Below the pieces are notes generated by a model. The model was not told the origin of the DNA, did not search any database, and saw only the letters and a list, made by a program, of their open reading frames with translations. Below are positions 8,185-15,132 of a stretch of DNA of 64,000 nucleotides, in pieces. The translations under genes and the position numbers were made by a program. Numbering within the stretch: the stretch's first letter is position 1; each line of letters begins with the position of its first letter. The stretch comes from Pseudomonas gingeri (GTDB lineage: Bacteria > Pseudomonadota > Gammaproteobacteria > Pseudomonadales > Pseudomonadaceae), in assembly GCF_013386115.1 (NCBI RefSeq), contig NZ_JACAOR010000012.1, positions 56,066 through 120,065 on the forward strand, written 5' to 3'.

Positions 8185-9546
8185 ATGCCTTTATCGACGG
8201 ATCGAACCTTTTCCGCCAGTTCCCGCCATTTCAACAGCGGTGATCGTGACCACACGGTGTCGACGCGCCGGGTACTGGCCTCCGGTGACCCCCGGCATTT
8301 CAAGGCGACGACGACGGTTTCCGTGGCCCAGATGAATGCGCTGATGTTTTCCAATCGCGCCATCGATGACACCTGGAAGATCCTCAACTACGGCTCGGGC
8401 AACCAGCGCAAGCATGTCCGGGCGAGCGAGGCCGAAGCCTACAAGCGCACGGTGGTGGTCTACGACGTCAGCGCCAATCAGGGGTACACCGACTTTGCCC
8501 GCACCGCGGCACGCTTCCAGGCCGGCAACTGCGACCAGATGGCCGCGGTGAACGCGCTGCTGCTGGCGGGCGCCGAAGGGCAACACCAGCAGGTGTCGAT
8601 CTTGCAGGCCAGGGATGTCGGCCATACTTTCGTGGAAATCGGCGATTCGCGGGTGGACAACAACACGGTGATTTCCGATGCCTGGCCGGAGTTCGGGCGG
8701 GCCATGCGCCGCCAGGAGTTTTCATTGCTGGGGGCCAACCCCGAGGTCCTGCATCGTTATCAACCGCGCTACGATCCGGAAGAGCGCGAACGCCTGTTCA
8801 ACGGGCCCAAGGCCAGCCAGCGCGAGGTCGACCGGGAGTTCACCCGCCTGCGGCCGAGCTATCCGGCGGGCAAGGCGCAACTGACGGATTTCCTGCTGGA
8901 AAACGCCAAGCTCTACACCCAGGTGCATGCATCGAAGAACCTCGGCATGCGCTATGAGGGCGACCGCAACCAGGGTGATGTGCGGCGCCAGGACCAGGAT
9001 TTCCCGGAGTACAAGTTCAAGCGCCGGATGAGGCAGTTGGGCCTGGATACGCGGGATGGCACGGAGGTGCCGCGCAACCCGCCTCCGGCCCCGATGCCGA
9101 TCGTCAATACCATGAACTTCCCCCCGGTGAACGGGCATTCCCGTGGGCGCAGCGCTTCGATCAGCACCCCCGCGCCGCCACTGCCCCGTCCTCGTGCCGA
9201 TAGCATCAATACCTGGTCGCGTCCGGTCGTTACCCCCTATGTTCCACCGCGGGACGACTATCGTGTCGATCCCCGGCACTACCGGCCGCCGGTGGATAAC
9301 AGCGATTACTCCCGTGGTCGGCCCTCGACGTCGCGGGCCCGGGCGGAATCGTTCAGCACCCGCGAACGGCCGGTGATCCCCAACTACGGTCCGCCTCCCG
9401 TGGAGCGGCGCCGGGCGCCGTCGGTCAGTGCCCGGCGCGAGCCGTCTTCGACACGCGACGGCGGCCGCTACCGCGAGACGCCGCCGGCCCGCCGCGAGCG
9501 CTCCAATTCACTGATGGCGCGGATGCGCAACATGATCATCCGATAA
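8185..9546 (+). CDS. Candidate type III effector: Cys-His-Asp protease/deamidase-like domain plus Arg/Ser/Pro-rich tail
   Basis: 453 residues with no Sec signal and a Ser/Thr-rich N-terminus typical of type III substrates. A papain/transglutaminase-like triad can be read in order: Cys116 (AGNCDQMAAVNA), His147 (DVGHTFVEIGD) and Asp165 (VISDAWPEF). This pattern is used by several bacterial toxin and effector proteases and deamidases. Residues about 300-453 are disordered and rich in Arg, Pro and Ser, and contain six RxRxx(S/T) motifs. Transcription is expected from the hrp box directly upstream. The CesT-like chaperone gene follows 12 bp downstream, as usual for effector-chaperone pairs. The host target is unknown and no named Hop/Rop family was recognised. 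Confidence 0.65.
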   Translation: MPLSTDRTFSASSRHFNSGDRDHTVSTRRVLASGDPRHFKATTTVSVAQMNALMFSNRAIDDTWKILNYGSGNQRKHVRASEAEAYKRTVVVYDVSANQGYTDFARTAARFQAGNCDQMAAVNALLLAGAEGQHQQVSILQARDVGHTFVEIGDSRVDNNTVISDAWPEFGRAMRRQEFSLLGANPEVLHRYQPRYDPEERERLFNGPKASQREVDREFTRLRPSYPAGKAQLTDFLLENAKLYTQVHASKNLGMRYEGDRNQGDVRRQDQDFPEYKFKRRMRQLGLDTRDGTEVPRNPPPAPMPIVNTMNFPPVNGHSRGRSASISTPAPPLPRPRADSINTWSRPVVTPYVPPRDDYRVDPRHYRPPVDNSDYSRGRPSTSRARAESFSTRERPVIPNYGPPPVERRRAPSVSARREPSSTRDGGRYRETPPARRERSNSLMARMRNMIIR

Positions 9547-9558
9547 GGAAAGTCGTCG

Positions 9559-10038
9559 ATGGCGAGCCAGTTGAAACAAGTGCTGTCCCCGGTGTTTCAC
9601 CAGATGGGTATCGACGAACGAGAGCTGGAGGTGTCCGACAGCTATGTCATGACCTTGCCGAGCGGCCTGGTGCTGGAGTGGCGCGAGTCGCCCCATGACT
9701 TCCTGACGGTCAGTTGCCTGCTGCCGGTGTCGGAACAACGCTTCGACGATCCGGGTACCCTGGCCATCCTGCTCCAGAGCAATCTGCTAGGGCTGGAGCA
9801 TCCGCCGATCCTGACCGGGGCGATTGTCGAGCAGAAGAAAGTCATCCTGTGGACCCGCCAGCCCTTCCTCATGCTCGACCACAGCGCGATGCAGCGCCTG
9901 TTCGAGCGCTTCACGGAGCAGGCCGACAAGCTGGGCAACTGGCTGGCGCTGAGCCTGGAAGAGCTGAAGGCCCGCGAACAGGCTTCGCGACAGCCGATGC
10001 GGAAGACGCCGTTGCGCGGAGCGATACCGCGCAGCTAG
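9559..10038 (+). CDS. CesT/Tir-type class I type III secretion chaperone
   Basis: A small 159-residue soluble protein that starts 12 bp after the effector stop. The alpha-beta order fits the CesT fold: an N-terminal amphipathic helix (QLKQVLSPVFHQMGID), central strands (LPSGLVLEWRE, FLTVSCLLPV), an LLQSNLLGLEHPP helix-loop, another strand pair (IVEQKKVILWTRQPF) and a C-terminal helix (MQRLFERFTEQADKLGNWLAL). Such chaperones bind the N-terminal region of the neighbouring effector as dimers and deliver it to the secretion ATPase. The Arg-rich last 15 residues are longer than usual. The family call is from pattern, not a search. Confidence 0.68.
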   Translation: MASQLKQVLSPVFHQMGIDERELEVSDSYVMTLPSGLVLEWRESPHDFLTVSCLLPVSEQRFDDPGTLAILLQSNLLGLEHPPILTGAIVEQKKVILWTRQPFLMLDHSAMQRLFERFTEQADKLGNWLALSLEELKAREQASRQPMRKTPLRGAIPRS

Positions 10039-10051
10039 GCCACTGGTCCTG

Positions 10052-10081
10052 ATGAAAATACCGCGGCGTATTTTCATTTTT
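10052..10081 (+). terminator. Rho-independent terminator after the effector-chaperone operon
   Basis: The perfect arms ATGAAAATAC (10052-10061) and GTATTTTCAT (10068-10077) enclose a six-base GC loop and run into a T-tract (10077-10081). It is 14 bp past the chaperone stop. Confidence 0.72.
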
Positions 10082-10218
10082 CCCGGTTCGGGATTTCTCT
10101 GAGCGACACTTCATACCTCTGTGCGAAAGTTATTTTCATGGAGGTTGGTCGGTGCTGCCCGCTAATGCATTCTGGTTTTCATAAGAGTTTTCCAGATACC
10201 GTTATCGAGGAACCCGCC

Positions 10219-11568
10219 ATGACGCCACCACCGGGCTACGGACTGCTGCTGTATGCGGCGATTGCGATCATTGCGCTGATCGTGCTGATCGCGCGCTACC
10301 GGATCAATCCGTTCATTGTGATCACCCTGGTGTCCGTCGGCCTCGCGCTGTTGGCCGGGATGCCGGCGGGCAGCGTGGTGGGGGCGTACGAGGCGGGGGT
10401 CGGCAAGACGCTGGGGCATATCGCCCTGGTGGTCGCCCTGGGCACCATGCTCGGCAAGATGATGGCCGAGTCCGGTGGCGCCGAGCGGGTCGCGCAAACC
10501 CTGATCGAGCGGTTCGGCGAGCGCAACGCGCACTGGGCGATGGTCTGCATCGCCTTCCTGGTGGGCTTGCCGCTGTTCTTCGAGGTGGGCTTCGTGTTGC
10601 TGGTGCCCATTGCCTTCACCGTGGCACGGCGGGTCGGGGTGTCGATCCTGATGGTCGGCCTGCCGATGGTGGCCGGCCTCTCGGTGGTGCACGCCCTGGT
10701 GCCGCCGCATCCGGCGGCGATGCTGGCGGTGCAGGCGTACCAGGCCTCGGTGGGGCAGACGCTGCTGTATGCGATCCTGATCGGCATTCCCACGGCGATC
10801 ATCGCCGGCCCACTCTATGCCCGGTTTATCGTGCCGCATATCCAGCTGCCCGCCGAGAACCCGCTGGAACGCCAGTTCATCGAGCGCGAACCGCGCAAGC
10901 GACTGCCGAGCTTTGCCCTGACCATGATCACCATCCTGCTGCCGGTGCTGCTGATGATGATCGGCGGCTGGGCCAATCTGCTGTCCACGCCGGGTTCGGG
11001 CTTCAACCAGTTCCTGTTGTTTATCGGCAACTCGGTGATCGCCCTGCTGCTGGCGACTCTGTTGAGTTTCTGGACCCTGGGCCTGGCCCAGGGCTTCAAC
11101 CGCGAGGCGATCCTCAAGTTCACCAACGAATGCCTGGCGCCCACCGCCAGCATCACCTTGCTGGTCGGTGCCGGTGGTGGCCTGAACCGGATCCTGATCG
11201 ACGCTGGGGTCACCGACCAGATTGTCGGCCTGGCCCACGCATTCCAGTTGTCGCCGCTGTTCATGGGCTGGCTGTTCGCCGCGCTGATGCGTATCGCCAC
11301 CGGCTCGGCGACCGTCGCCATGACCACCGCCTCCGGGGTGGTCGCGCCGGTGGCAGTCGGCCTGGGTTACCCGCATCCGGAATTGCTGGTGCTGGCGACC
11401 GGTGCCGGGTCGGTGATCTTTTCCCACGTCAACGACGGCGGCTTCTGGCTGATCAAGGAATACTTCAATATGACCGTCATGCAAACGTTCAAGACCTGGA
11501 CCGTGCTCGAGACCCTGATCTCGCTGGTCGCCTTCGGCTTGACCCTGGGCCTTTCGGAGTGGCTGTAG
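10219..11568 (+). CDS. GntP-family permease (gluconate/organic acid:H+ symporter family)
   Basis: 450 residues, strongly hydrophobic, with about 12-14 membrane segments. Conserved GntP features are the early ITLVSVGLALLAGMP, the GVGKTLGHIALVVALGTMLGKMM block and the C-terminal SATVAMTTASGVVAP and HVNDGGFWLIKEYF motifs. The ATG at 10219 is preferred over an upstream in-frame ATG because CGAGGAA precedes it closely. The next gene's ATG follows its stop directly, and a D-aminoacylase completes the operon. The cargo may therefore be an N-acyl- or D-amino acid rather than gluconate; this is inferred from context. Confidence 0.87.
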   Translation: MTPPPGYGLLLYAAIAIIALIVLIARYRINPFIVITLVSVGLALLAGMPAGSVVGAYEAGVGKTLGHIALVVALGTMLGKMMAESGGAERVAQTLIERFGERNAHWAMVCIAFLVGLPLFFEVGFVLLVPIAFTVARRVGVSILMVGLPMVAGLSVVHALVPPHPAAMLAVQAYQASVGQTLLYAILIGIPTAIIAGPLYARFIVPHIQLPAENPLERQFIEREPRKRLPSFALTMITILLPVLLMMIGGWANLLSTPGSGFNQFLLFIGNSVIALLLATLLSFWTLGLAQGFNREAILKFTNECLAPTASITLLVGAGGGLNRILIDAGVTDQIVGLAHAFQLSPLFMGWLFAALMRIATGSATVAMTTASGVVAPVAVGLGYPHPELLVLATGAGSVIFSHVNDGGFWLIKEYFNMTVMQTFKTWTVLETLISLVAFGLTLGLSEWL

Positions 11569-12429
11569 ATGGACATCCTGTATCAGATCCGTGCCCGCCA
11601 GGACGCCTTCAGCGCCGGTGAAGGGCGCATCGCCCGAGTGATTCTCGAAGACATCGGCCATGCCGCTTCGGCCAGCCTCGACGAGTTGGCCGAACGGGCT
11701 GAAGTCAGTGCCGCGACGCTCTCGCGTTTTGCCCGCACCGTCGGTTGCCGCGACCTGCGTGACCTGCGCTTGCAACTGGCCCAGGCCAGTGGGGTCGGCA
11801 GCCGTTTTCTCGATCCGGTGGGGCGCCCTGAGCAGTCGGCGTTTTTCCGGCAGATCGTCAGCGATATCGAGATCACCCTGCACGAACACCTGGCCGGTTT
11901 CGACCAGGTGCACTTTGCCGACGCGGTGCGGCTGCTGGCCCAGGCGCGGATGATCCATGCCTTCGGTCTCGGCGGCAGCTCGGCGCTGTGCAGCGAGGAG
12001 TTGCAGGTCCGGCTGGTGCGACTGGGCCTGCCGATCGCGGCCTGTCACGACCCGGTGATGATGCGTGTCACCGCCGCGACCCTCGGTCCCGAACATACGT
12101 TGCTGGTCTGCTCGCTGACCGGCCTGACGCCGGAGTTGCTGGAAGCGGTGCGCCTGGCCCGCAACTATGGCGCGTCGATCATCGCTATCACCCGGGCGGA
12201 TTCGCCGCTGGCGCAATTGGCCGATGTGCTGCTGCCGCTGCAGGGCGCCGAAACCAGTTTTATCTACAAACCGACGGCGGCCCGTTACGGCATGCTGCTG
12301 GCCATCGATGTGCTGTCCACCGAAGTGGCGCTGTCGCTGCCGCAGGACAACCAGGAGCGGCTGCGGCGGATCAAGCTGGCCCTCGATGAATACCGTGGCG
12401 GCCCCGACAATCTGCCGCTGGGAGACTGA
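11569..12429 (+). CDS. MurR/RpiR-family transcriptional regulator
   Basis: 286 residues: an N-terminal RpiR-type HTH (about 1-75; SLDELAERAEVSAATLSRFARTVGC) joined to a SIS sugar-isomerase-fold sensor domain (about 115-250; IHAFGLGGSSALCSEELQ). The ATG immediately follows the TAG of the GntP-like permease and the D-aminoacylase begins one base after its stop, so it is translated within that operon. It likely controls the operon in response to a substrate. SIS domains usually bind phosphosugars, which could point to an amino-sugar or muropeptide link. Confidence 0.87.
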   Translation: MDILYQIRARQDAFSAGEGRIARVILEDIGHAASASLDELAERAEVSAATLSRFARTVGCRDLRDLRLQLAQASGVGSRFLDPVGRPEQSAFFRQIVSDIEITLHEHLAGFDQVHFADAVRLLAQARMIHAFGLGGSSALCSEELQVRLVRLGLPIAACHDPVMMRVTAATLGPEHTLLVCSLTGLTPELLEAVRLARNYGASIIAITRADSPLAQLADVLLPLQGAETSFIYKPTAARYGMLLAIDVLSTEVALSLPQDNQERLRRIKLALDEYRGGPDNLPLGD

Positions 12430-12430
12430 T

Positions 12431-13885
12431 ATGCAGTACGACACGCTGATTCGCAACGCCACCGTTATCGATGGCAGCAACACTCCGGGCTATGTCGCCG
12501 ATGTCGGTTTGCGCGACGGGCGCATCGTCCGCATCGGGGCGCTGGGCGACGCCAGCGGTAGCGAGGAAATCGACGCCGGCGGCAAGGTCCTGGCTCCGGG
12601 ATTTATCGACGTGCACACCCATGACGACACGGTGGTGATCCGCCAGCCGCAGATGCTGCCCAAGCTCAGCCAGGGGGTGACCACGGTGATCGTCGGCAAT
12701 TGCGGGATCAGCGCCGCGCCGGTCAGCCTGCGCGGCGATCCGCCGGACCCGATGAACCTGCTGGGCTCGCGGGAGGCCTTCGGCTATCCACGTTTCAGCG
12801 ATTACCGCGCGGCGGTCGAAGTGGCGAATCCGGCGGTGAACGTGGCGGCGCTGGTGGGCCATACGGCGCTGCGCAGCAACCACCTGGATGACCTGTCGCG
12901 CACGGCGACGGCGAGCGAGATCGACGCCATGCGCACGCAGTTGCGCGACAGCCTGGAGGCCGGTGCCCTCGGATTGTCCAGCGGACTGGCCTACGCCAGT
13001 GCCTTCAATGCCGAGACCGATGAGGTCAAGCAACTGGCCGAAGAGCTGACGGCCCATGGCGCGGTGTACACCACCCATCTGCGCAGTGAGTTCGAACCGG
13101 TGCTGGAGGCCATGGACGAAGCCTTCGAGATCGGCCGCCATGCCCGCTCGCCGGTGATCATTTCCCACCTCAAATGCGCCGGCGCGGGTAACTGGGGACG
13201 CAGCCCGCAGCTGCTGGCGAAACTGGAGCAGGCGGCGAAGGATCATCCGGTCGGCTGCGATTGTTATCCCTATGCGGCGAGTTCCTCGACCCTCGATCTC
13301 AAGCAGGTCACCGATGCCTTCCGCATCACCATCACCTGGTCGACTCCGCACCCGGAAGTGGGGGGCCGGGACCTGATGGACATCGCCCGGGAGTGGGGCG
13401 CTTCGCTGCTGGAAACCGCGCGGCGCCTGCAACCGGCGGGCGCGGTGTATTACGGCATGGACGAGGCGGATGTCCGGCGTATCCTGGCGCATCCGCTGTC
13501 GATGATCGGCTCGGACGGCCTGCCCGAGGACCCGTTTCCCCATCCGCGGCTGTGGGGCGCCTTCCCGCGGGTGCTGGGGCATTTCAGTCGCGATCTTGGC
13601 TTGTTTCCCCTGCACACCGCCGTGCACAAGATGACCGGGTTGTCGGCGACCCGTTTCGGCCTGGTGGAGCGCGGTGAAATCCGCGAAGGGCATTGGGCCG
13701 ACCTGGTGCTGTTCGACCCGCTGACCGTGCGCGACGTGGCGGACTTCAATGACCCGCAACGGGCCGCTGCCGGCATCGACGGGGTCTGGGTCAACGGCGT
13801 GAAGAGCTATTCGGCCGGGCAGGCCAACGGTCGGCGAGCCGGCCGCTTCCTGGCGCGCTCCGGGGATTTGCGCGAGGGTTTTTGA
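12431..13885 (+). CDS. N-acyl-D-amino-acid deacylase (D-aminoacylase)
   Basis: 484 residues, the normal length for this amidohydrolase-superfamily enzyme. The start ATG at 12431 has GGGAGA just upstream; the longer open frame runs back through the regulator. Metal ligands can be read: His62 and His64 (DVHTHDD), the unusual Cys ligand Cys91 (GNCGIS), later His residues (YTTHLRSE, ISHLKCAG) and the active-site Asp in IGSDGLP. It cleaves N-acyl-D-amino acids to the free D-amino acid. With the GntP-like carrier and RpiR regulator it forms a compact uptake and hydrolysis operon. Confidence 0.88.
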   Translation: MQYDTLIRNATVIDGSNTPGYVADVGLRDGRIVRIGALGDASGSEEIDAGGKVLAPGFIDVHTHDDTVVIRQPQMLPKLSQGVTTVIVGNCGISAAPVSLRGDPPDPMNLLGSREAFGYPRFSDYRAAVEVANPAVNVAALVGHTALRSNHLDDLSRTATASEIDAMRTQLRDSLEAGALGLSSGLAYASAFNAETDEVKQLAEELTAHGAVYTTHLRSEFEPVLEAMDEAFEIGRHARSPVIISHLKCAGAGNWGRSPQLLAKLEQAAKDHPVGCDCYPYAASSSTLDLKQVTDAFRITITWSTPHPEVGGRDLMDIAREWGASLLETARRLQPAGAVYYGMDEADVRRILAHPLSMIGSDGLPEDPFPHPRLWGAFPRVLGHFSRDLGLFPLHTAVHKMTGLSATRFGLVERGEIREGHWADLVLFDPLTVRDVADFNDPQRAAAGIDGVWVNGVKSYSAGQANGRRAGRFLARSGDLREGF

Positions 13886-13985
13886 GACGAATGTCGCGAT
13901 TTCAATCGATGATGGCATTAAGCTATTAAAGAAACCCGCGCCGGGGCCGAAGCGCTTTGATCCAGACCCGCCAGGAAGACCTGTC

Positions 13986-14354
13986 ATGAGCTTCGGTAAA
14001 ACCACTCCCATTCTGCGAATTTTCAATGAGGCCGAGGCGTTGGGGTTCTATGTCGACTTCCTCGGCTTCCAGGTCGACTGGCGGCATCGCTTCGAGCCGC
14101 AGTTGCCGCTGTATCTGCAAGTGTCCAAGGGCGATTGCCTGCTGCACTTGAGCGAGCATCACGGCGACGCCACACCCGGTTCGGCCCTGCGTATCGAAAC
14201 CGACGAACTGGTGGCGTTCCGCGAGCAATTGCTGGCCAAGGGTTATGCCCAGGTCCAGCCACAGATCCAGGCGACGCCTTGGGGCAGCCTGGACATGACC
14301 ATCACCGACCCGTTCGGCAATCGGCTGGTGTTCACCAACGCGATTTGTGTATAG
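13986..14354 (+). CDS. VOC-family protein (glyoxalase/bleomycin-resistance-like)
   Basis: 122 residues with two beta-alpha-beta-beta-beta modules of the VOC fold. The first ends at DCLLHLSEHHGD and the second at the family-typical ITDPFGNRLVF. This resembles the dimeric bleomycin-resistance/glyoxalase subgroup, which either binds drugs or performs metal-dependent chemistry. AGGAAG precedes the ATG by eight bases. It lies 100 bp after the D-aminoacylase gene. No substrate can be assigned, and resistance should not be assumed. Confidence 0.8.
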   Translation: MSFGKTTPILRIFNEAEALGFYVDFLGFQVDWRHRFEPQLPLYLQVSKGDCLLHLSEHHGDATPGSALRIETDELVAFREQLLAKGYAQVQPQIQATPWGSLDMTITDPFGNRLVFTNAICV

Positions 14355-14393
14355 GGCGGACAGCTGGGCTCTTGCTGGTTTCATGTGTTAGCC

Positions 14394-14419
14394 TGCAATC
14401 AATGATTTCATTGATTGCA
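14394..14419. promoter_or_regulatory. Perfect 26-bp palindrome, operator of the FitAB-type toxin-antitoxin operon
   Basis: The arms TGCAATCAATGA (14394-14405) and TCATTGATTGCA (14408-14419) are perfectly complementary across a TT centre. The antitoxin ATG is only 12 bp away (14431). Ribbon-helix-helix antitoxins of the FitA type bind such palindromes to repress their own operon. Confidence 0.75.
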
Positions 14420-14430
14420 TGGGGTGAGTC

Positions 14431-14676
14431 ATGGCCAGTATCACTATTCGTAATCTTGACGACCAGATCAAAGAGCAACTGCGCATCGAGGCGGCCCATA
14501 ACGGGCACTCCATGGAGGAAGAGGCGCGGCTGATCCTGGGGCGGGCACTGTTGCAGGCCAAACGCTCCGGTGGCCTGGGCAGCCGCATTCACGCACGCTT
14601 CGCACCATTCGGTGATGTCGAACTCGACCTGCCGGCCCGTACCGAGAAAGCACGAGCGGCGGATCTTGAAGAATGA
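14431..14676 (+). CDS. FitA-like ribbon-helix-helix antitoxin
   Basis: 81 residues. The N-terminal half is a ribbon-helix-helix DNA-binding domain: strand ASITIRNLDDQIKEQL, then helices ending in NGHSMEEEARLIL, the characteristic FitA/VapB-RHH sequence. The C-terminal tail, rich in Arg and Glu, is the likely toxin-binding arm. It overlaps the toxin gene by four bases (ATGA at 14673-14676), giving translational coupling. It probably neutralises the PIN-domain toxin and represses from the palindrome at 14394-14419. Confidence 0.85.
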   Translation: MASITIRNLDDQIKEQLRIEAAHNGHSMEEEARLILGRALLQAKRSGGLGSRIHARFAPFGDVELDLPARTEKARAADLEE

Positions 14677-15092
14677 TCCTGCTTGATACCAACGTGCTTT
14701 CTGAATTCATGCGCCTGCAGCCCGATGCGCGGGTCCTGGCCTGGGTCGACGCCCAGCCCGCGATTGATCTGGTGATCAGCTCGATTTCCGTCGCCGAAGT
14801 GCTTCATGGCATTGCCCGGCTTGCTGCGGGCAAGCGCAAACAACGCCTGCAGGCGCAAGCGATGGCGATGTTCGAAGAAGACTTTGCCGGACGCATCCTG
14901 CCCTTCGATGCGCTCGCAGCAGTGGTCTATGCAGAGCTGGTGGCCGAGCGAGAGGCGGGAGGCCGGCCGCCCAGCGTGGCTGACGCGCAGATTATGGCGA
15001 TTGCCAAGGCGCACGGTGCCAGCATCGCCACGCGAAATGTTCGTGATTTCGAGCAATCCGGTGTGTTGATCATCAACCCTTGGATAGCCTGA
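14673..15092 (+). CDS. VapC/FitB-type PIN-domain toxin
   Basis: 139 residues, a full-length PIN domain. Metal-binding acidic residues are visible: Asp5 in MILLDTNVLSE, Glu in SVAEVLHG, Asp in VADAQIMAIA and Asp in TRNVRDFE. Such toxins are Mg-dependent ribonucleases that cut specific RNAs when free of antitoxin. All four acidic positions appear intact, so the toxin is probably active. A perfect hairpin terminator follows 5 bp after the stop. Confidence 0.85.
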   Translation: MILLDTNVLSEFMRLQPDARVLAWVDAQPAIDLVISSISVAEVLHGIARLAAGKRKQRLQAQAMAMFEEDFAGRILPFDALAAVVYAELVAEREAGGRPPSVADAQIMAIAKAHGASIATRNVRDFEQSGVLIINPWIA

Positions 15093-15097
15093 AACCC

Positions 15098-15125
15098 GAT
15101 CGCTCCCATGAGTATGGGAGCGATC
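15098..15125. terminator. Perfect-stem hairpin between convergent genes
   Basis: GATCGCTCCCAT (15098-15109) and ATGGGAGCGATC (15114-15125) form a 12-bp stem with a four-base loop. It lies between the PIN toxin (stop 15092) and the chemoreceptor (stop at 15133 on the other strand). A T-rich stretch follows only weakly; the GGGAGCGATC core is also REP-like. Confidence 0.65.
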
Positions 15126-15132
15126 TTCTCCG

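Noticed and set aside
10209..10230. Second hrp-box-like sequence (GGAACC, 10 bases, CCACCA)
   Set aside because: The spacer is 10 instead of 15-16 bases and the match overlaps the GntP start codon.
10162..12483. Very long open frame on the minus strand (773 codons)
   Set aside because: It lies opposite the GntP permease and RpiR genes, is composed of Gln/Arg/His-rich shadow sequence, and has no domain. Similar antisense frames occur at 12371-14026, 19762-21765, 23765-25714 and 25914-27764; all reflect high-GC codon bias.
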